Below, piece by piece: positions 45,974 through 54,703 of a stretch of DNA of 64,000 nucleotides. The notes below the pieces were generated by a model. That model searched no databases. It was not told the DNA's origin and saw only the letters and a program-made list of their open reading frames with translations. This DNA is from UBA12191 sp964422295 (GTDB lineage: Bacteria > Planctomycetota > UBA8108 > UBA1146), in contig CAYRAM010000011.1 of the NCBI GenBank assembly GCA_964422295.1, positions 23,753 through 87,752 of the forward strand, read 5' to 3'. The translations under genes and the position numbers were made by a program. How positions within the stretch are numbered: position 1 is the stretch's first letter; each line of letters opens with the position of its first letter.

Positions 45974-47419
45974 ATGTCGACTGATCAGATCACCCGGAGA
46001 GGATTTCTTGGAACAGGAGCGGCCGCAGGTGCAGGCCTTCTTTGGAGTTCAGGATTGGGTGGGTGCTCGCTGGTTCAAGGACAGGATGGTCATGCAGGAT
46101 TGGCTGCAGGATCAGCGTCTGACGCCAAGAATGTCATTTTTCTCGTCGCCGACGGCATGAATACAGGCACTTGGACTTTGGCTGATTACTATCTTCAGCA
46201 TCAGGCTCGCTCTTACCACCTCAGTGGTCGCAGAACCGAGTGGGTCCACCTCTATTCCGATCGCCAGGTAAATCGTGCGCTGATGGAGACCTGCTCCAGA
46301 GATTCCTTGGTGACGGATTCGGCAGCAGCAGGGAGTGCCTGGGCCTGCGGTCAGAGGATCAATAACGGTGCTCTCAATGTCAGCCCTGATGGGGAAACTC
46401 TGGTTCCGATTCACGACTTGGTGCAAAAGAGCGGCCGTGCAACGGGATTGGTGACGACGACACGCATGACCCATGCGACGCCGGCATCCTTTGCCACGGC
46501 TGTTCCTGAACGGGGCATGGAAGATGCCATCGCTGACCAATACCTCGACAAGGGTGTCGACGTCCTTCTCGGGGGAGGGACCCGTCACTTTGCTGCCGAG
46601 ACGAGGAAGGATGGGGAAGATCTCTTCGGAAAATTCCGCAAGTCGGGATATCAGGTGATCGGCAGCAGAAAAGAATTGCTCTCGACGAAGGAGGTTCCTC
46701 AACGCCTCCTCGGCACCTTCTGGGATACCCACCTGCCCTACAGCCTCGATCGCAAATACCGGGAGGAGATCGCACTTCAGGTGCCGACGCTAGCTGAGAT
46801 GATGCGCGCAGCGCTGAAGGTCCTCGATGGAAACTCCAACGGATTCCTGTTGCAGGTGGAAGGTGGCCGCGTCGACCATGCGGGTCACGGCAATGATCCT
46901 GGAGCGATCATCCACGATCAGTTGGCCTTTGATGAGTGCATTTTGGTTGCCATGCAATACACCCATGAAAACCCGGACACGCTGGTGGTCGTCACAACCG
47001 ATCATGGGTGTGGAGGTTGTCAGTTGAATGGCATCGGCACATCTTACAGGGATACGAACAAGACCTTTTACAATGGGATCGATGCCATCCGCAGCAGTTA
47101 CGAATATCTGAAGAATCAAAGCAAAATTCTTCCGCGAGCAGAATTCAGGGATCTGGTGGAAGAATCGATCCAGCTTTCATTGACTGAAGCCCAACTCGAT
47201 ACCCTCGATGGCCTGAAGAGCACCACTTATGGAGTCTCGAATCAAATTCGTGATTGGCACGATCCGATGAAGCGTACCGGAGTGAACTTCACCAGCACCA
47301 GTCACACCGGTGAGTTTGTTGAGTTGAGTGCGTGGGGTCCTGGAAGCGGATATTTCGGAGCGTGGCTCACCAATACCGATGTCAACGCCGTGCTGCGCCA
47401 GGCGATGGCGCTCTCCTGA
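45974..47419 (+). CDS. PhoA-family alkaline phosphatase with Tat signal
   Basis: The 481-residue protein carries a twin-arginine signal (TRRGFLGTGAAAGAGLLWSS) ending in a lipobox-like GLGGC, so it may be a Tat-exported lipoprotein. Alkaline phosphatase landmarks are VIFLVADGMNTG near 55 (metal Asp), the nucleophile in SLVTDSAAAGSAWACG (Ser about 116), EGGRVDHAGHGNDPG near 297 and VVTTDHGCGG near 340. It removes phosphate from a broad range of monoesters in the periplasm. SD CAAGGAGCGAGC precedes the ATG. It is flanked by the empty 45.5-46.0 kb stretch and converges on the cytochrome operon. Confidence 0.94.
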   Translation: MSTDQITRRGFLGTGAAAGAGLLWSSGLGGCSLVQGQDGHAGLAAGSASDAKNVIFLVADGMNTGTWTLADYYLQHQARSYHLSGRRTEWVHLYSDRQVNRALMETCSRDSLVTDSAAAGSAWACGQRINNGALNVSPDGETLVPIHDLVQKSGRATGLVTTTRMTHATPASFATAVPERGMEDAIADQYLDKGVDVLLGGGTRHFAAETRKDGEDLFGKFRKSGYQVIGSRKELLSTKEVPQRLLGTFWDTHLPYSLDRKYREEIALQVPTLAEMMRAALKVLDGNSNGFLLQVEGGRVDHAGHGNDPGAIIHDQLAFDECILVAMQYTHENPDTLVVVTTDHGCGGCQLNGIGTSYRDTNKTFYNGIDAIRSSYEYLKNQSKILPRAEFRDLVEESIQLSLTEAQLDTLDGLKSTTYGVSNQIRDWHDPMKRTGVNFTSTSHTGEFVELSAWGPGSGYFGAWLTNTDVNAVLRQAMALS

Positions 47420-47470
47420 GTATTCTGTCACCAGGCGATCACAACACGAATTTGGATGGCTGAATTCTGC

Positions 47471-48286
47471 CTATTGCTCCCCGAGTAACCGATTCATCGT
47501 GACTGCCGATGCTTGCGCCTCAAACGCAGCCATGAAGGTTTCCTCATCGGGGATGCAATATCCCTCTTCAGGCCACTTGTCTCCGATCTCCGGTTTGTTC
47601 TCAAAGGTTTCTATCTTTTGCAGATATGACCGATATGCCTCCCGGAATGCAGTGCGGGCCGCAGCGACGATCTGCAGGTATTCCGCTTCACCAACGGTGG
47701 CATGGGGATAGGACCAGGTTGTGGCTCCCATGACATCATTCAGTTTCCAATCGGTTTTGGGTGTGGCGATATGGTCGTTGTGGCAGTTGACGCAAGCATG
47801 GACCGAGGCGATGTCAGGGAACATCGCCATCTCCAGATGGGTTCTCGAATCCTTGAAAAACTCCGGTTGACGAGTCGAAAGAATTTTTTCAAAGCGGGCG
47901 ATCTGATCCCCTTTGAAAGCGTTGGTTGGAGTGATGGGCATGTGTGATCCAAGAAGGAGTTCCAGTTGTACTTCCTGCTGTGCCAGACTTGCCCCTGCCT
48001 TACTCAGAAAAAGTGCTGGCAGGGGACCCGCATCCACACCTTCGTCTTCCCAGCGTTCATCAAAGTGCAGTCCCACCATTTTCCCAGCGCCCACGATCTG
48101 TTTGGTGTAGAGAGTTCGCACAACATCATTCTCTGCGGCGATAGTGCTGAACACATCTTGGATGGGGATGTCGGCATTTGCCCCGCGGATGTTTGTTTCA
48201 GGAAGGGGAACCGGTGCGCTGACAGTGCTCCAGACGATCAGCAGGATTAGAAGCAGAGCGATTAAATGGGAAAACGTGATCTTCAT
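47471..48286 (-). CDS. Exported DUF3365-type monohaem protein
   Basis: The 271-residue protein has an N-terminal signal or anchor (LIALLLILLIVWSTVSA). A single c-type haem site lies near residue 163 in SVHACVNCHNDH, followed by TPKTDWKLNDVMGATTW, a pattern typical of DUF3365 (Tll0287-like) haem sensor or electron-transfer domains. It should be located in the periplasm with covalently bound haem. Its ATG overlaps the stop of the pentahaem cytochrome gene (ATGA), so it is the last gene of a coupled operon with the membrane oxidoreductase. It could receive electrons from the pentahaem protein or report redox state. That is inference. Confidence 0.85.
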   Translation of the reverse strand: MKITFSHLIALLLILLIVWSTVSAPVPLPETNIRGANADIPIQDVFSTIAAENDVVRTLYTKQIVGAGKMVGLHFDERWEDEGVDAGPLPALFLSKAGASLAQQEVQLELLLGSHMPITPTNAFKGDQIARFEKILSTRQPEFFKDSRTHLEMAMFPDIASVHACVNCHNDHIATPKTDWKLNDVMGATTWSYPHATVGEAEYLQIVAAARTAFREAYRSYLQKIETFENKPEIGDKWPEEGYCIPDEETFMAAFEAQASAVTMNRLLGEQ

Positions 48287-48966
48287 GGAGAGTTCTCCCT
48301 CTCTTTGGGATAGGGGTACAACAAATCTCCGTAGGGTGCCGGCGCATTGCCATCCAGGTAGTCTTGAATCTGCTCGACGCTAAGAGCTTCAGTCAACAAC
48401 AATGGAGCACTGTAATCGTGATTGCCGTGGAAATCATGGCATTGAAGACAAGTCTCCCAGCGTTCTTCGGCGATCAAAGTGGTGTGTCTCGGAGTGATGG
48501 TGTCCTTTTTGTCGCCCCAGACTCGATGACAATGCATGCAGAAATCCATCGAGGGGACGATGTTCGCCGAAGAGTGATGATCATGGCAACCGCTGCACTC
48601 ATGCTGCCCGAGAATTGCCCTGAGATCGAAGTACTCAGAGTGTGCAAACCGATGGTAGGGGTGACGATTATTGGGCATCTCATGGCAGTCTTGGCAATCA
48701 ACCGAATCCACGGCTTCCGTGATGAAGGAAGCCCCGTTATTGCGGAACCCCAGCCAGTGTTGAAGATTCGCTTGAACCTGTTGCCGAATAGTCCCGGGAG
48801 CTGACTCGTGACATTGATCACATCTCATCCCCTCATGCATCTCCCGATCCCCTCCGGGGCTGAGAAATTGTTCCTGCTGCGGTGTATTGAATGCCGCGAG
48901 CAGAGTCAGGCTCAGCAATGCCCCGATCCACAGAGGTGCTTTGCGCGGGAAGCCACGAAATTTCAT
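48283..48966 (-). CDS. Exported pentahaem cytochrome c
   Basis: From ATG 48966 the protein has 227 residues with an N-terminal signal (PLWIGALLSLTLLAAFNT). It has five CxxCH haem sites: CDQCH, CQDCH, CSGCH, CMHCH and CLQCH, with extra His residues (HHSS, HPYHRF) available as second ligands. Its small size per haem suggests a NrfB- or cytochrome-c3-like electron carrier. The ATG overlaps the TGA of the upstream oxidoreductase gene, and its own stop overlaps the DUF3365 gene. It therefore most likely accepts electrons from that membrane oxidoreductase on the periplasmic side. The frame extends upstream to 49056 but lacks a signal there. Confidence 0.9.
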   Translation of the reverse strand: MKFRGFPRKAPLWIGALLSLTLLAAFNTPQQEQFLSPGGDREMHEGMRCDQCHESAPGTIRQQVQANLQHWLGFRNNGASFITEAVDSVDCQDCHEMPNNRHPYHRFAHSEYFDLRAILGQHECSGCHDHHSSANIVPSMDFCMHCHRVWGDKKDTITPRHTTLIAEERWETCLQCHDFHGNHDYSAPLLLTEALSVEQIQDYLDGNAPAPYGDLLYPYPKERENSP

Positions 48967-51503
48967 GAGGGCCCCCCATGGCCGAGGATCAGCCACACAT
49001 GAAACAGTGCCAGGACTGTGAGCAGAATAGAGATGACGATGTGGGGATAGAGCCAAATCTTCAGATACCCACGTTGTTTATCCGGGTTGGAGATCAATGA
49101 TCGATCCGCGACACCGATTACGGTATGGGTCAAGAACAGAATTGAGATGAGACCTAGGAGTCCGGCTCCGATGGTACTTCCATGAAGCAACAGCAATAAT
49201 GGTGAGAAAGCACCGATACGACGATGCAGTTGCAGGGAGTTTGCGGAGTCACCGGTCGATCTCCGAATCCGTTGCAGTGGCAGGATCCACTGCCAACCGA
49301 GGAAAGTCATCAACGAGCCTCCGGAGATCCAGCGACCGCTGAATGATTGTTGCCACGTTTTCAATTCCTGCGGCAGTAGATCCATGCCGAGAGTGATGGC
49401 GGTAACGATGGTGGCCGCAATCCCGATGACTGCAGAGAGTTGATCCTCTGGTATAGACCCCGCTCCGGTGGATCCCCTGGCGTGAAACAGCTCTTGGGAG
49501 ATGGACTGTTTCGGGATGCCCATCTCCTCCAAATGTTGTTGCATCCCCTGTTCATATGATTCTGGCCCGCAGATCATCCACCGGGCAGCGGGATAAGCGG
49601 AGTAGTATTTTTCGAGGTGCCTTCGTCTGATTCTCTGGCCTCCCAGTGTTTCCCTGGGGTGGTATTCGATGTCGGGAAACAAATCGGATATTTGCTGCAG
49701 TTCTTCATGGCAGGGACCTGACGCATAGGTGTGGAATGAGTGATCGACAATGATTCGAGGACCCTTTTCCAGTTCCGTGCGGGTTCGAACGATACTGAGT
49801 GCAGGTGTCACACCGATTCCGCCGACCAGAAGAATGACCGGATCATTCACATTCATGTCTGCGGTGAAGTTTCCGGTTGGATGGGAGACTCTCACGGTTT
49901 CGCTCCCGGGCTTCGCCGCAGAGAGCCAGCGGGTGAAGATGCCGTGGGCTTCCCGTTTTAAAGTGATTTCGCGCCAGCTTGTTTCGCTTGCAGGACTGGT
50001 CAGAGTGTATGAGCGGCGCACCAGTTCACCGTCAATCACGGCTTCAACGAGAATGTGCTGCCCTGCTGTAAACGGCGTCAGTGAGATGCCGCTTCCGGGT
50101 GTAAACCGCACCCTGCAGAAGCCCGGCTGAATTTCGGTAACTTCGAGGAGTTCCATCTGCTGTGAATCGTCTGAATGACAAATTTCAGCCAAGTCTCCAC
50201 GACAACCACCACAGACGGTCCCTGCCCCCGAGAGTTGCATCAACTCTTCGAGGCTGCAGTTGAAATCCGATTTGATATCGCCAATTTCAGTGCGGGTAAT
50301 CTGCATACAATGGCAGAGGACGGTTTGCGCTGGTTTGATGTCAAACACTGCGCCCTTTTCTTCAAACTGCTGCAACTGAGCTGCGCTGATCACCGTTCGA
50401 TTCCGAATCGATTCTACGATTCGTCCCGCTTCCCGAGTAGGTCCACGGAATCGAGCAGCGCAGATGACCCCCTTAGAAATTTCCAATTGGCGATGAATGT
50501 TTCGACTTTTGTCCTCGTATGAAAAGACCATGGCATCCGCGGATTGAGGTACGACCTCCATCGATACCGCATCAGTACTCGCGCTAAAATCGGTGATCAG
50601 TTGGCGATCGTCGTCCAGATTCATCGTCGAAGATATGCATGGTTGTCCAGCGATCTGATATTGGAATTGAAGAACAACTTCGTAGAGACGGGTGCGATAA
50701 ATCTTGCGTAAAGTCAGCATGTGACTGGCGATTTCAGGATTACTGCGTGCCAGGTTCAGGAAATCACCGGCATTCAGCACCAACAGTCTGCAATCACTCT
50801 TCGTTCGGGCGGAAGCGGATCTTGGCGCACCTTGGGTGACTCCCAATTCACCAAAGATCTGATCCTGACTGAGCGAAGACAATACTTCTTCGGGATGGAT
50901 GAAAATCTCAACGGTTCCATCGATAATCAGAAACACTTCTTCTGATCGGTCTCCTCGATTGAAGATCGTTTCCCCAGCAGGAATGGTTCTCTCTTCGTAA
51001 TTCAATCGTGATGAGCCCTGCCGAGTCATCAAATTGAGGAGAGGGGATTGCGCCGCAAGATCGTCATGGGTCTCCAGTTTTTCTCCACGACGAGCACTGT
51101 GCCCGAGGAATTTTGTGAATGCACCAACCTCACGGATTAGTGAGTAGGGGATTTCCAAGAGGGAAGAATCTCGGCGAGCCTTGACAGAAGCACTTCGCGA
51201 TTGATCCTTGCGGGTGGCGGCCCATTCACCCAAGGAATCACCCTTTCGGAATAATCTCGCAAGGACCAGATTCTCGGCTTTGTTCGGTCGTGGTGCGTAG
51301 ATTTCCAGGTCACCGCCGATGAGGAGATAGATCGATTCTCCCCGATCCCCTTTGTGAAACAGGTGTTCACCCGCTTCAAGAAGTATGTGTTGGCTGCGCA
51401 GGGCGAGGGCCAGGTGTTGATCGGGAGTTGACCATTGAAGATCGGGACAGGCTTGGATTGTCTGCAGCAGAACATCGGTTTTTGGGGCGGGCGACAATTC
51501 CAA
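48963..51503 (-). CDS. Single-chain oxidoreductase: two cNMP domains, BFD-like Fe-S, FAD/NAD reductase, haem-b-like membrane domain
   Basis: I place the start at TTG 51503 (SD GAGGAGAGTCCC), giving 846 residues. The frame runs on to 51650, but that would overlap the previous gene by 104 bp. Domains: cyclic-nucleotide-binding fold 1 at about 34-126 (HKGDRGESIYLLIGGDLEIY); fold 2 at about 160-255 (FGELGVTQGAPRSASA); an unassigned part to 390; BFD-like [2Fe-2S] motif at about 396-441 (CHC and VCGGCRGDLAEI). Ferredoxin-reductase FAD/NAD domains span about 454-684 (RRSYTLTSP, VGGIGVTPALS, MICGPESYEQG). Four or five membrane helices with paired His (LQLHRRIG, LLLHGS, YPHIVISI, LFHVWLILGH) complete it. 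It should move electrons from NAD(P)H to membrane haem and on to the cytochromes encoded next. Confidence 0.85.
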   Translation of the reverse strand: MELSPAPKTDVLLQTIQACPDLQWSTPDQHLALALRSQHILLEAGEHLFHKGDRGESIYLLIGGDLEIYAPRPNKAENLVLARLFRKGDSLGEWAATRKDQSRSASVKARRDSSLLEIPYSLIREVGAFTKFLGHSARRGEKLETHDDLAAQSPLLNLMTRQGSSRLNYEERTIPAGETIFNRGDRSEEVFLIIDGTVEIFIHPEEVLSSLSQDQIFGELGVTQGAPRSASARTKSDCRLLVLNAGDFLNLARSNPEIASHMLTLRKIYRTRLYEVVLQFQYQIAGQPCISSTMNLDDDRQLITDFSASTDAVSMEVVPQSADAMVFSYEDKSRNIHRQLEISKGVICAARFRGPTREAGRIVESIRNRTVISAAQLQQFEEKGAVFDIKPAQTVLCHCMQITRTEIGDIKSDFNCSLEELMQLSGAGTVCGGCRGDLAEICHSDDSQQMELLEVTEIQPGFCRVRFTPGSGISLTPFTAGQHILVEAVIDGELVRRSYTLTSPASETSWREITLKREAHGIFTRWLSAAKPGSETVRVSHPTGNFTADMNVNDPVILLVGGIGVTPALSIVRTRTELEKGPRIIVDHSFHTYASGPCHEELQQISDLFPDIEYHPRETLGGQRIRRRHLEKYYSAYPAARWMICGPESYEQGMQQHLEEMGIPKQSISQELFHARGSTGAGSIPEDQLSAVIGIAATIVTAITLGMDLLPQELKTWQQSFSGRWISGGSLMTFLGWQWILPLQRIRRSTGDSANSLQLHRRIGAFSPLLLLLHGSTIGAGLLGLISILFLTHTVIGVADRSLISNPDKQRGYLKIWLYPHIVISILLTVLALFHVWLILGHGGPS

Positions 51504-51546
51504 GGGACTCTCCTCAATTTCATGATATGCGCTCTCCGTCGAAGTT

Positions 51547-52794
51547 TCATCCTTCAGATTGGGTGGAAGTTCCGGCAATAAAACCCGTTGCCCACGCCCA
51601 CTGGAAGTTGAAGCCTCCAATTCGTCCATCAACATCGAGAATTTCCCCAACCAGGGAGAGTCCAGCAGTTTTTCGGGAGGCCATCGTTTTCAGATCGATT
51701 TCATCCAGGGGCACTCCACCCATGGTGACCTCTGCATAGGTGTATCCCCGATCCCCCTCGATCGGCAGCAGGTATCGCTTGCAGGTTTGAACCAGTGTTT
51801 TGCGATCTGTCTTTGGCAGTTGGGCACAGGGGGCCAATCCAGCGACCTCGGCCAAGGAGATCAGAGTGTCGACCAACCGATCACTGTGCCACTGTCGCAA
51901 AATTGAACGGGGAGTCCTGGAACCGGCATCCTGCAAAGCCTGATCGAGGTCTTCGCTGGAGATCTGCGGCATGAAATCGACATCGAGGGTGGTGCCAGAG
52001 TCATCCTCGATGCCATCGCGCCAGTGGCGGCTGATGTCGAGGATCCCCGGACCTGACAGGCCGAAGTGGGTGCACAGAATGCTGTGGGTGGTTTGGTGCA
52101 GGATTTTCCCCCCGGGGGCGCGCACCGTCAGAGTTCCATCGAAGGAGAGGCCCGAGAGTTCCCGCAGCGGATGATCGCCAGGAAGAATCAGCGGAACCAA
52201 TGCCGGGAAGACCCGGTCCGATATGCGATGCCCCAGGCTTTCGGCAATGGTGTAACCGTGTCCATCGGAACCGGACTTGGGCAGGGCACGACCGCCGCTG
52301 GCGAGGATCATCCGATCAGCGCTCACCGATCCCCAGTCCCCCGAAATCAGAAAGTCCTTCTCTCTGCGCTCCACCGCTTCCACCCGTTGAGGATGCGCCA
52401 GCGTCACCTCTGCCTCTTCACATGCGGAAAGCAGGGCATCCAGCACCGTTCGAGCCTTGTCGGTGACGGGAAACAGTTTCCCCGTTTCCTCCCGCTTCAG
52501 TTCGACACCCTGTTCACGGAAGAACTCGATGGTGTCTGCCACTTCAAAGCGACGCAGGACCTTGCGAATGCGGTTCGGTTTGTCCCCGGCATAGTCGGCA
52601 GGATCGACGGCATGGTGGGTGACATTGCAGCGTCCGCCGCCGGCGATCAGGATCTTTGCGCCCAACTTCTTCGCCCCGTCGAGCACGAGCACCCGCTGCC
52701 CCGCCCGCCCGGCAAAGATCGCCGCAAACAACCCCGCCGCCCCACCGCCAACAACGGCGACGTCATAGTCAGAGTTGTCGCTGCCAGCGGCCAT
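51547..52794 (-). CDS. HI0933/YhiN-family FAD flavoprotein
   Basis: The 415-residue protein opens with VAVVGGGAAGLFAAIFAGRAG (FAD Rossmann motif) and the family hallmark ILIAGGGRCNVTHH near 52. ILASGGRALPKSGSDGHGY near 163 and CTHFGLSGPGILDISRHW near 240 follow. The C-terminal VTMGGVPLDEIDLKTMAS and GFNFQWAWATGFIAG are also typical. Members are FAD/NAD(P)-binding oxidoreductases whose cellular reaction is poorly defined. It lies 43 bp upstream of the membrane oxidoreductase and on the same strand, so it may be the first gene of the redox operon. It may equally be a housekeeping neighbour. Confidence 0.93.
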   Translation of the reverse strand: MAAGSDNSDYDVAVVGGGAAGLFAAIFAGRAGQRVLVLDGAKKLGAKILIAGGGRCNVTHHAVDPADYAGDKPNRIRKVLRRFEVADTIEFFREQGVELKREETGKLFPVTDKARTVLDALLSACEEAEVTLAHPQRVEAVERREKDFLISGDWGSVSADRMILASGGRALPKSGSDGHGYTIAESLGHRISDRVFPALVPLILPGDHPLRELSGLSFDGTLTVRAPGGKILHQTTHSILCTHFGLSGPGILDISRHWRDGIEDDSGTTLDVDFMPQISSEDLDQALQDAGSRTPRSILRQWHSDRLVDTLISLAEVAGLAPCAQLPKTDRKTLVQTCKRYLLPIEGDRGYTYAEVTMGGVPLDEIDLKTMASRKTAGLSLVGEILDVDGRIGGFNFQWAWATGFIAGTSTQSEG

Positions 52795-52902
52795 CTGCGA
52801 AATCCATCCTGAAACTGGAAAGAATCTCCTACTCCACCATCGAAACGACTGTGAAGCAGGAGATTGAGGATCAAATTGAACTCTGTGAAAGAGGCAGACT
52901 CA

Positions 52903-52925
52903 AGACCTCTCGGTAAAAGAGGTCT
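52903..52925. terminator. Stem-loop between the hypothetical gene and the flavoprotein gene
   Basis: A perfect 8-bp stem AGACCTCT / AGAGGTCT has a 7-nt loop and lies 15 bp beyond the stop of the minus-strand gene at 52940. The following minus-strand bases (TGAGTC) lack a U-tract, so terminator function is only possible. Confidence 0.4.
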
Positions 52926-52939
52926 ATGGGCATAGTGGC

Positions 52940-53716
52940 CTATTCGTTGGGGGAATCTTGTTCATGGCAGGTGGAAGGAACGTCCGGATAGGGGTGGCTC
53001 AATGTTCCGGGGATGATCCCTCCCGCAATCGCCCCTGCATAAAGATACATGCGCATACTGGCCGGTAACTCAAAGAGATCGCTGATATTGGGCTCATCAT
53101 CACTGAAGAGATGGGGTGTCTGGGAGGCAGTTGTACCCCTGTTTTCGTAACCAAGGAGAGACGGGTCTGTGGGAGGGTGTTCGACCATTCTGCGAATCGC
53201 ATGTAACGTTAATTGAATTGATGGACAAACATTTCGAAGATTATTCAGGAACAGGTGAGGCCATGGAGTTCCCAACCCTTCCGGGTCAAGTTCGCACTCA
53301 CGCCCCCGCGAGTTGAAGTGGTTGTAACTGAAAAGGTAGTCTTCCAGATCCTGAACCGTCCATTGTTCATCTTCTTCAATCTGAAGAACGGGAATGGAAA
53401 GTCCGGTGACAAACAGGGTGGAAGCCATCTGCATGCGCGCGGTGAGAGGGTGATCGCATTTTTTCAGCATGCTTCGCCACCAGAGATCGATTCGGGCATC
53501 AAATATTGGTGTACGAGTCAAAAAAGAAACACCACCCTGACAACCCAGTTTGCAATAAAAGTGGTGATCGAGCCATTGGAGTGCTTCCGGATGCAAGCGC
53601 TCCATCAACATCCCGACGCCGTCAGAATTGGCAAATCTTGCCTCTAAATTCAAATTGAGGTCGATAGATCGTTCCCTCGATTCGAGGCGATCGGATTCAT
53701 TTGGATTACTTTTCAA
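52940..53716 (-). CDS. Conserved-looking protein of unknown function
   Basis: I favour the TTG at 53716 as start (SD GGAGATAAAC), giving 258 residues; the frame is open to an ATG at 53791. No domain is recognised. It is rich in aromatic and charged residues (EALQWLDHHFYCKLGCQGG, FDARIDLWWRSMLKKC, DLEDYLFSYNHFNSRGREC) and has a short glycine-containing hydrophobic stretch near the C-terminus (MRMYLYAGAIAGGIIPG). There is no signal peptide. It is divergent from the sigma factor/kinase pair, with about 200 bp between starts. A regulatory relation to that pair is possible but unproven. Confidence 0.65.
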   Translation of the reverse strand: MKSNPNESDRLESRERSIDLNLNLEARFANSDGVGMLMERLHPEALQWLDHHFYCKLGCQGGVSFLTRTPIFDARIDLWWRSMLKKCDHPLTARMQMASTLFVTGLSIPVLQIEEDEQWTVQDLEDYLFSYNHFNSRGRECELDPEGLGTPWPHLFLNNLRNVCPSIQLTLHAIRRMVEHPPTDPSLLGYENRGTTASQTPHLFSDDEPNISDLFELPASMRMYLYAGAIAGGIIPGTLSHPYPDVPSTCHEQDSPNE

Positions 53717-53914
53717 GTTTATCTCCGATCTACCCGGGGGGGACTGCCTCCCCATTTTGGGAGGGAGGTTTCGAAACAGGCTTCGGGGCATTTCCCCCTG
53801 GCTCCGGAGCGGGCATTACCTTTGGCCCCAAACTTAAATAGAGTCTTAAAATCAGAAATTTCGATGTTATTTTGAGAATCTGGATTTTGGGTCCAAATCT
53901 GGAAGGAAGCCGGT

Positions 53915-54703
53915 TTGAGCGATCTCTCTGCAGAAGAGCGGCATATTTCATCGACTACAGCTTCCAGTGCATACCCCATGACCAACTGGAGTATGTTGAT
54001 ATCCGGACTGAATGGAGAGGCTTCAGAGCCCTGGATTCAATTTATGGAGATCTATCGCACACCAGTACAGAACTCGCTGGTGAGGATCCTGAATCGCTGG
54101 AATCAGAGTGGATACTCGCCGACTCAACTCGCAGATGATTTTTTTGGCTGGTTTCTGGAAAAAGGATACCACCAGAAACTGAAGCGAACCGACGCAGCAG
54201 GCAAGCAGCATCGTTTTCGGGGCTATCTCAAATATGTCCTGATGCACTATCTCAAGGATGCGGTCCTTCCCAAAAAACAGCTGATTCATCTCGAACCGGA
54301 GGAGATTGAATATTTCCAAGAGTCATCCGATTGGCTGAAGGATGTAGAACTGACCATCGATCAGGAAATCTGCAGAGATCTGGTTAGTAGCACCTTGGAG
54401 GTGATGAAGCGGGATGATCATTCTTCATGGCGAGCATTCATTTCTGATTTCAAGGGACTGACCCTGAATGAAGTAGCAGAGAAGTTGAAGCAGGACTCTC
54501 AGGCCAATTCTTCTTCGGTGAGCAAGGCGTTTCGTCACCGGGCAAAAGCACGCCGACAGTTTCTCAATTGGTTGGTTCGCTATCGTCTGGAGTCTTGCTG
54601 CTTAAGCAGAGAAGAAGCGCTCCATGAATTGACGCAGTTAATGACTCCCCTTGCGGAAGCCATCGCAGACTACAGAGATCAATCACAGAAAGAGATGGCG
54701 TGA
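53915..54703 (+). CDS. ECF-like sigma factor linked to a Ser/Thr kinase
   Basis: The 262-residue helical protein has the layout of planctomycete ECF-like sigma factors. A region-2-like part spans about 45-110 (PVQNSLVRILNRWNQSG, FRGYLKYVLMHYLKDAV). A region-4-like helix-turn-helix lies at about 185-225 (GLTLNEVAEKLKQDS, SSVSKAFRHRAKARRQFLNW). It should direct RNA polymerase to specific promoters. Its stop overlaps the GTG start of the kinase gene, so the two are made together. Sigma factor and kinase pairs in Planctomycetota are thought to act in one pathway. TTG at 53915 follows GGAAGGAAGCCGGT. Sequence similarity to standard ECF is low, so this call is moderate. Confidence 0.7.
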   Translation: MSDLSAEERHISSTTASSAYPMTNWSMLISGLNGEASEPWIQFMEIYRTPVQNSLVRILNRWNQSGYSPTQLADDFFGWFLEKGYHQKLKRTDAAGKQHRFRGYLKYVLMHYLKDAVLPKKQLIHLEPEEIEYFQESSDWLKDVELTIDQEICRDLVSSTLEVMKRDDHSSWRAFISDFKGLTLNEVAEKLKQDSQANSSSVSKAFRHRAKARRQFLNWLVRYRLESCCLSREEALHELTQLMTPLAEAIADYRDQSQKEMA

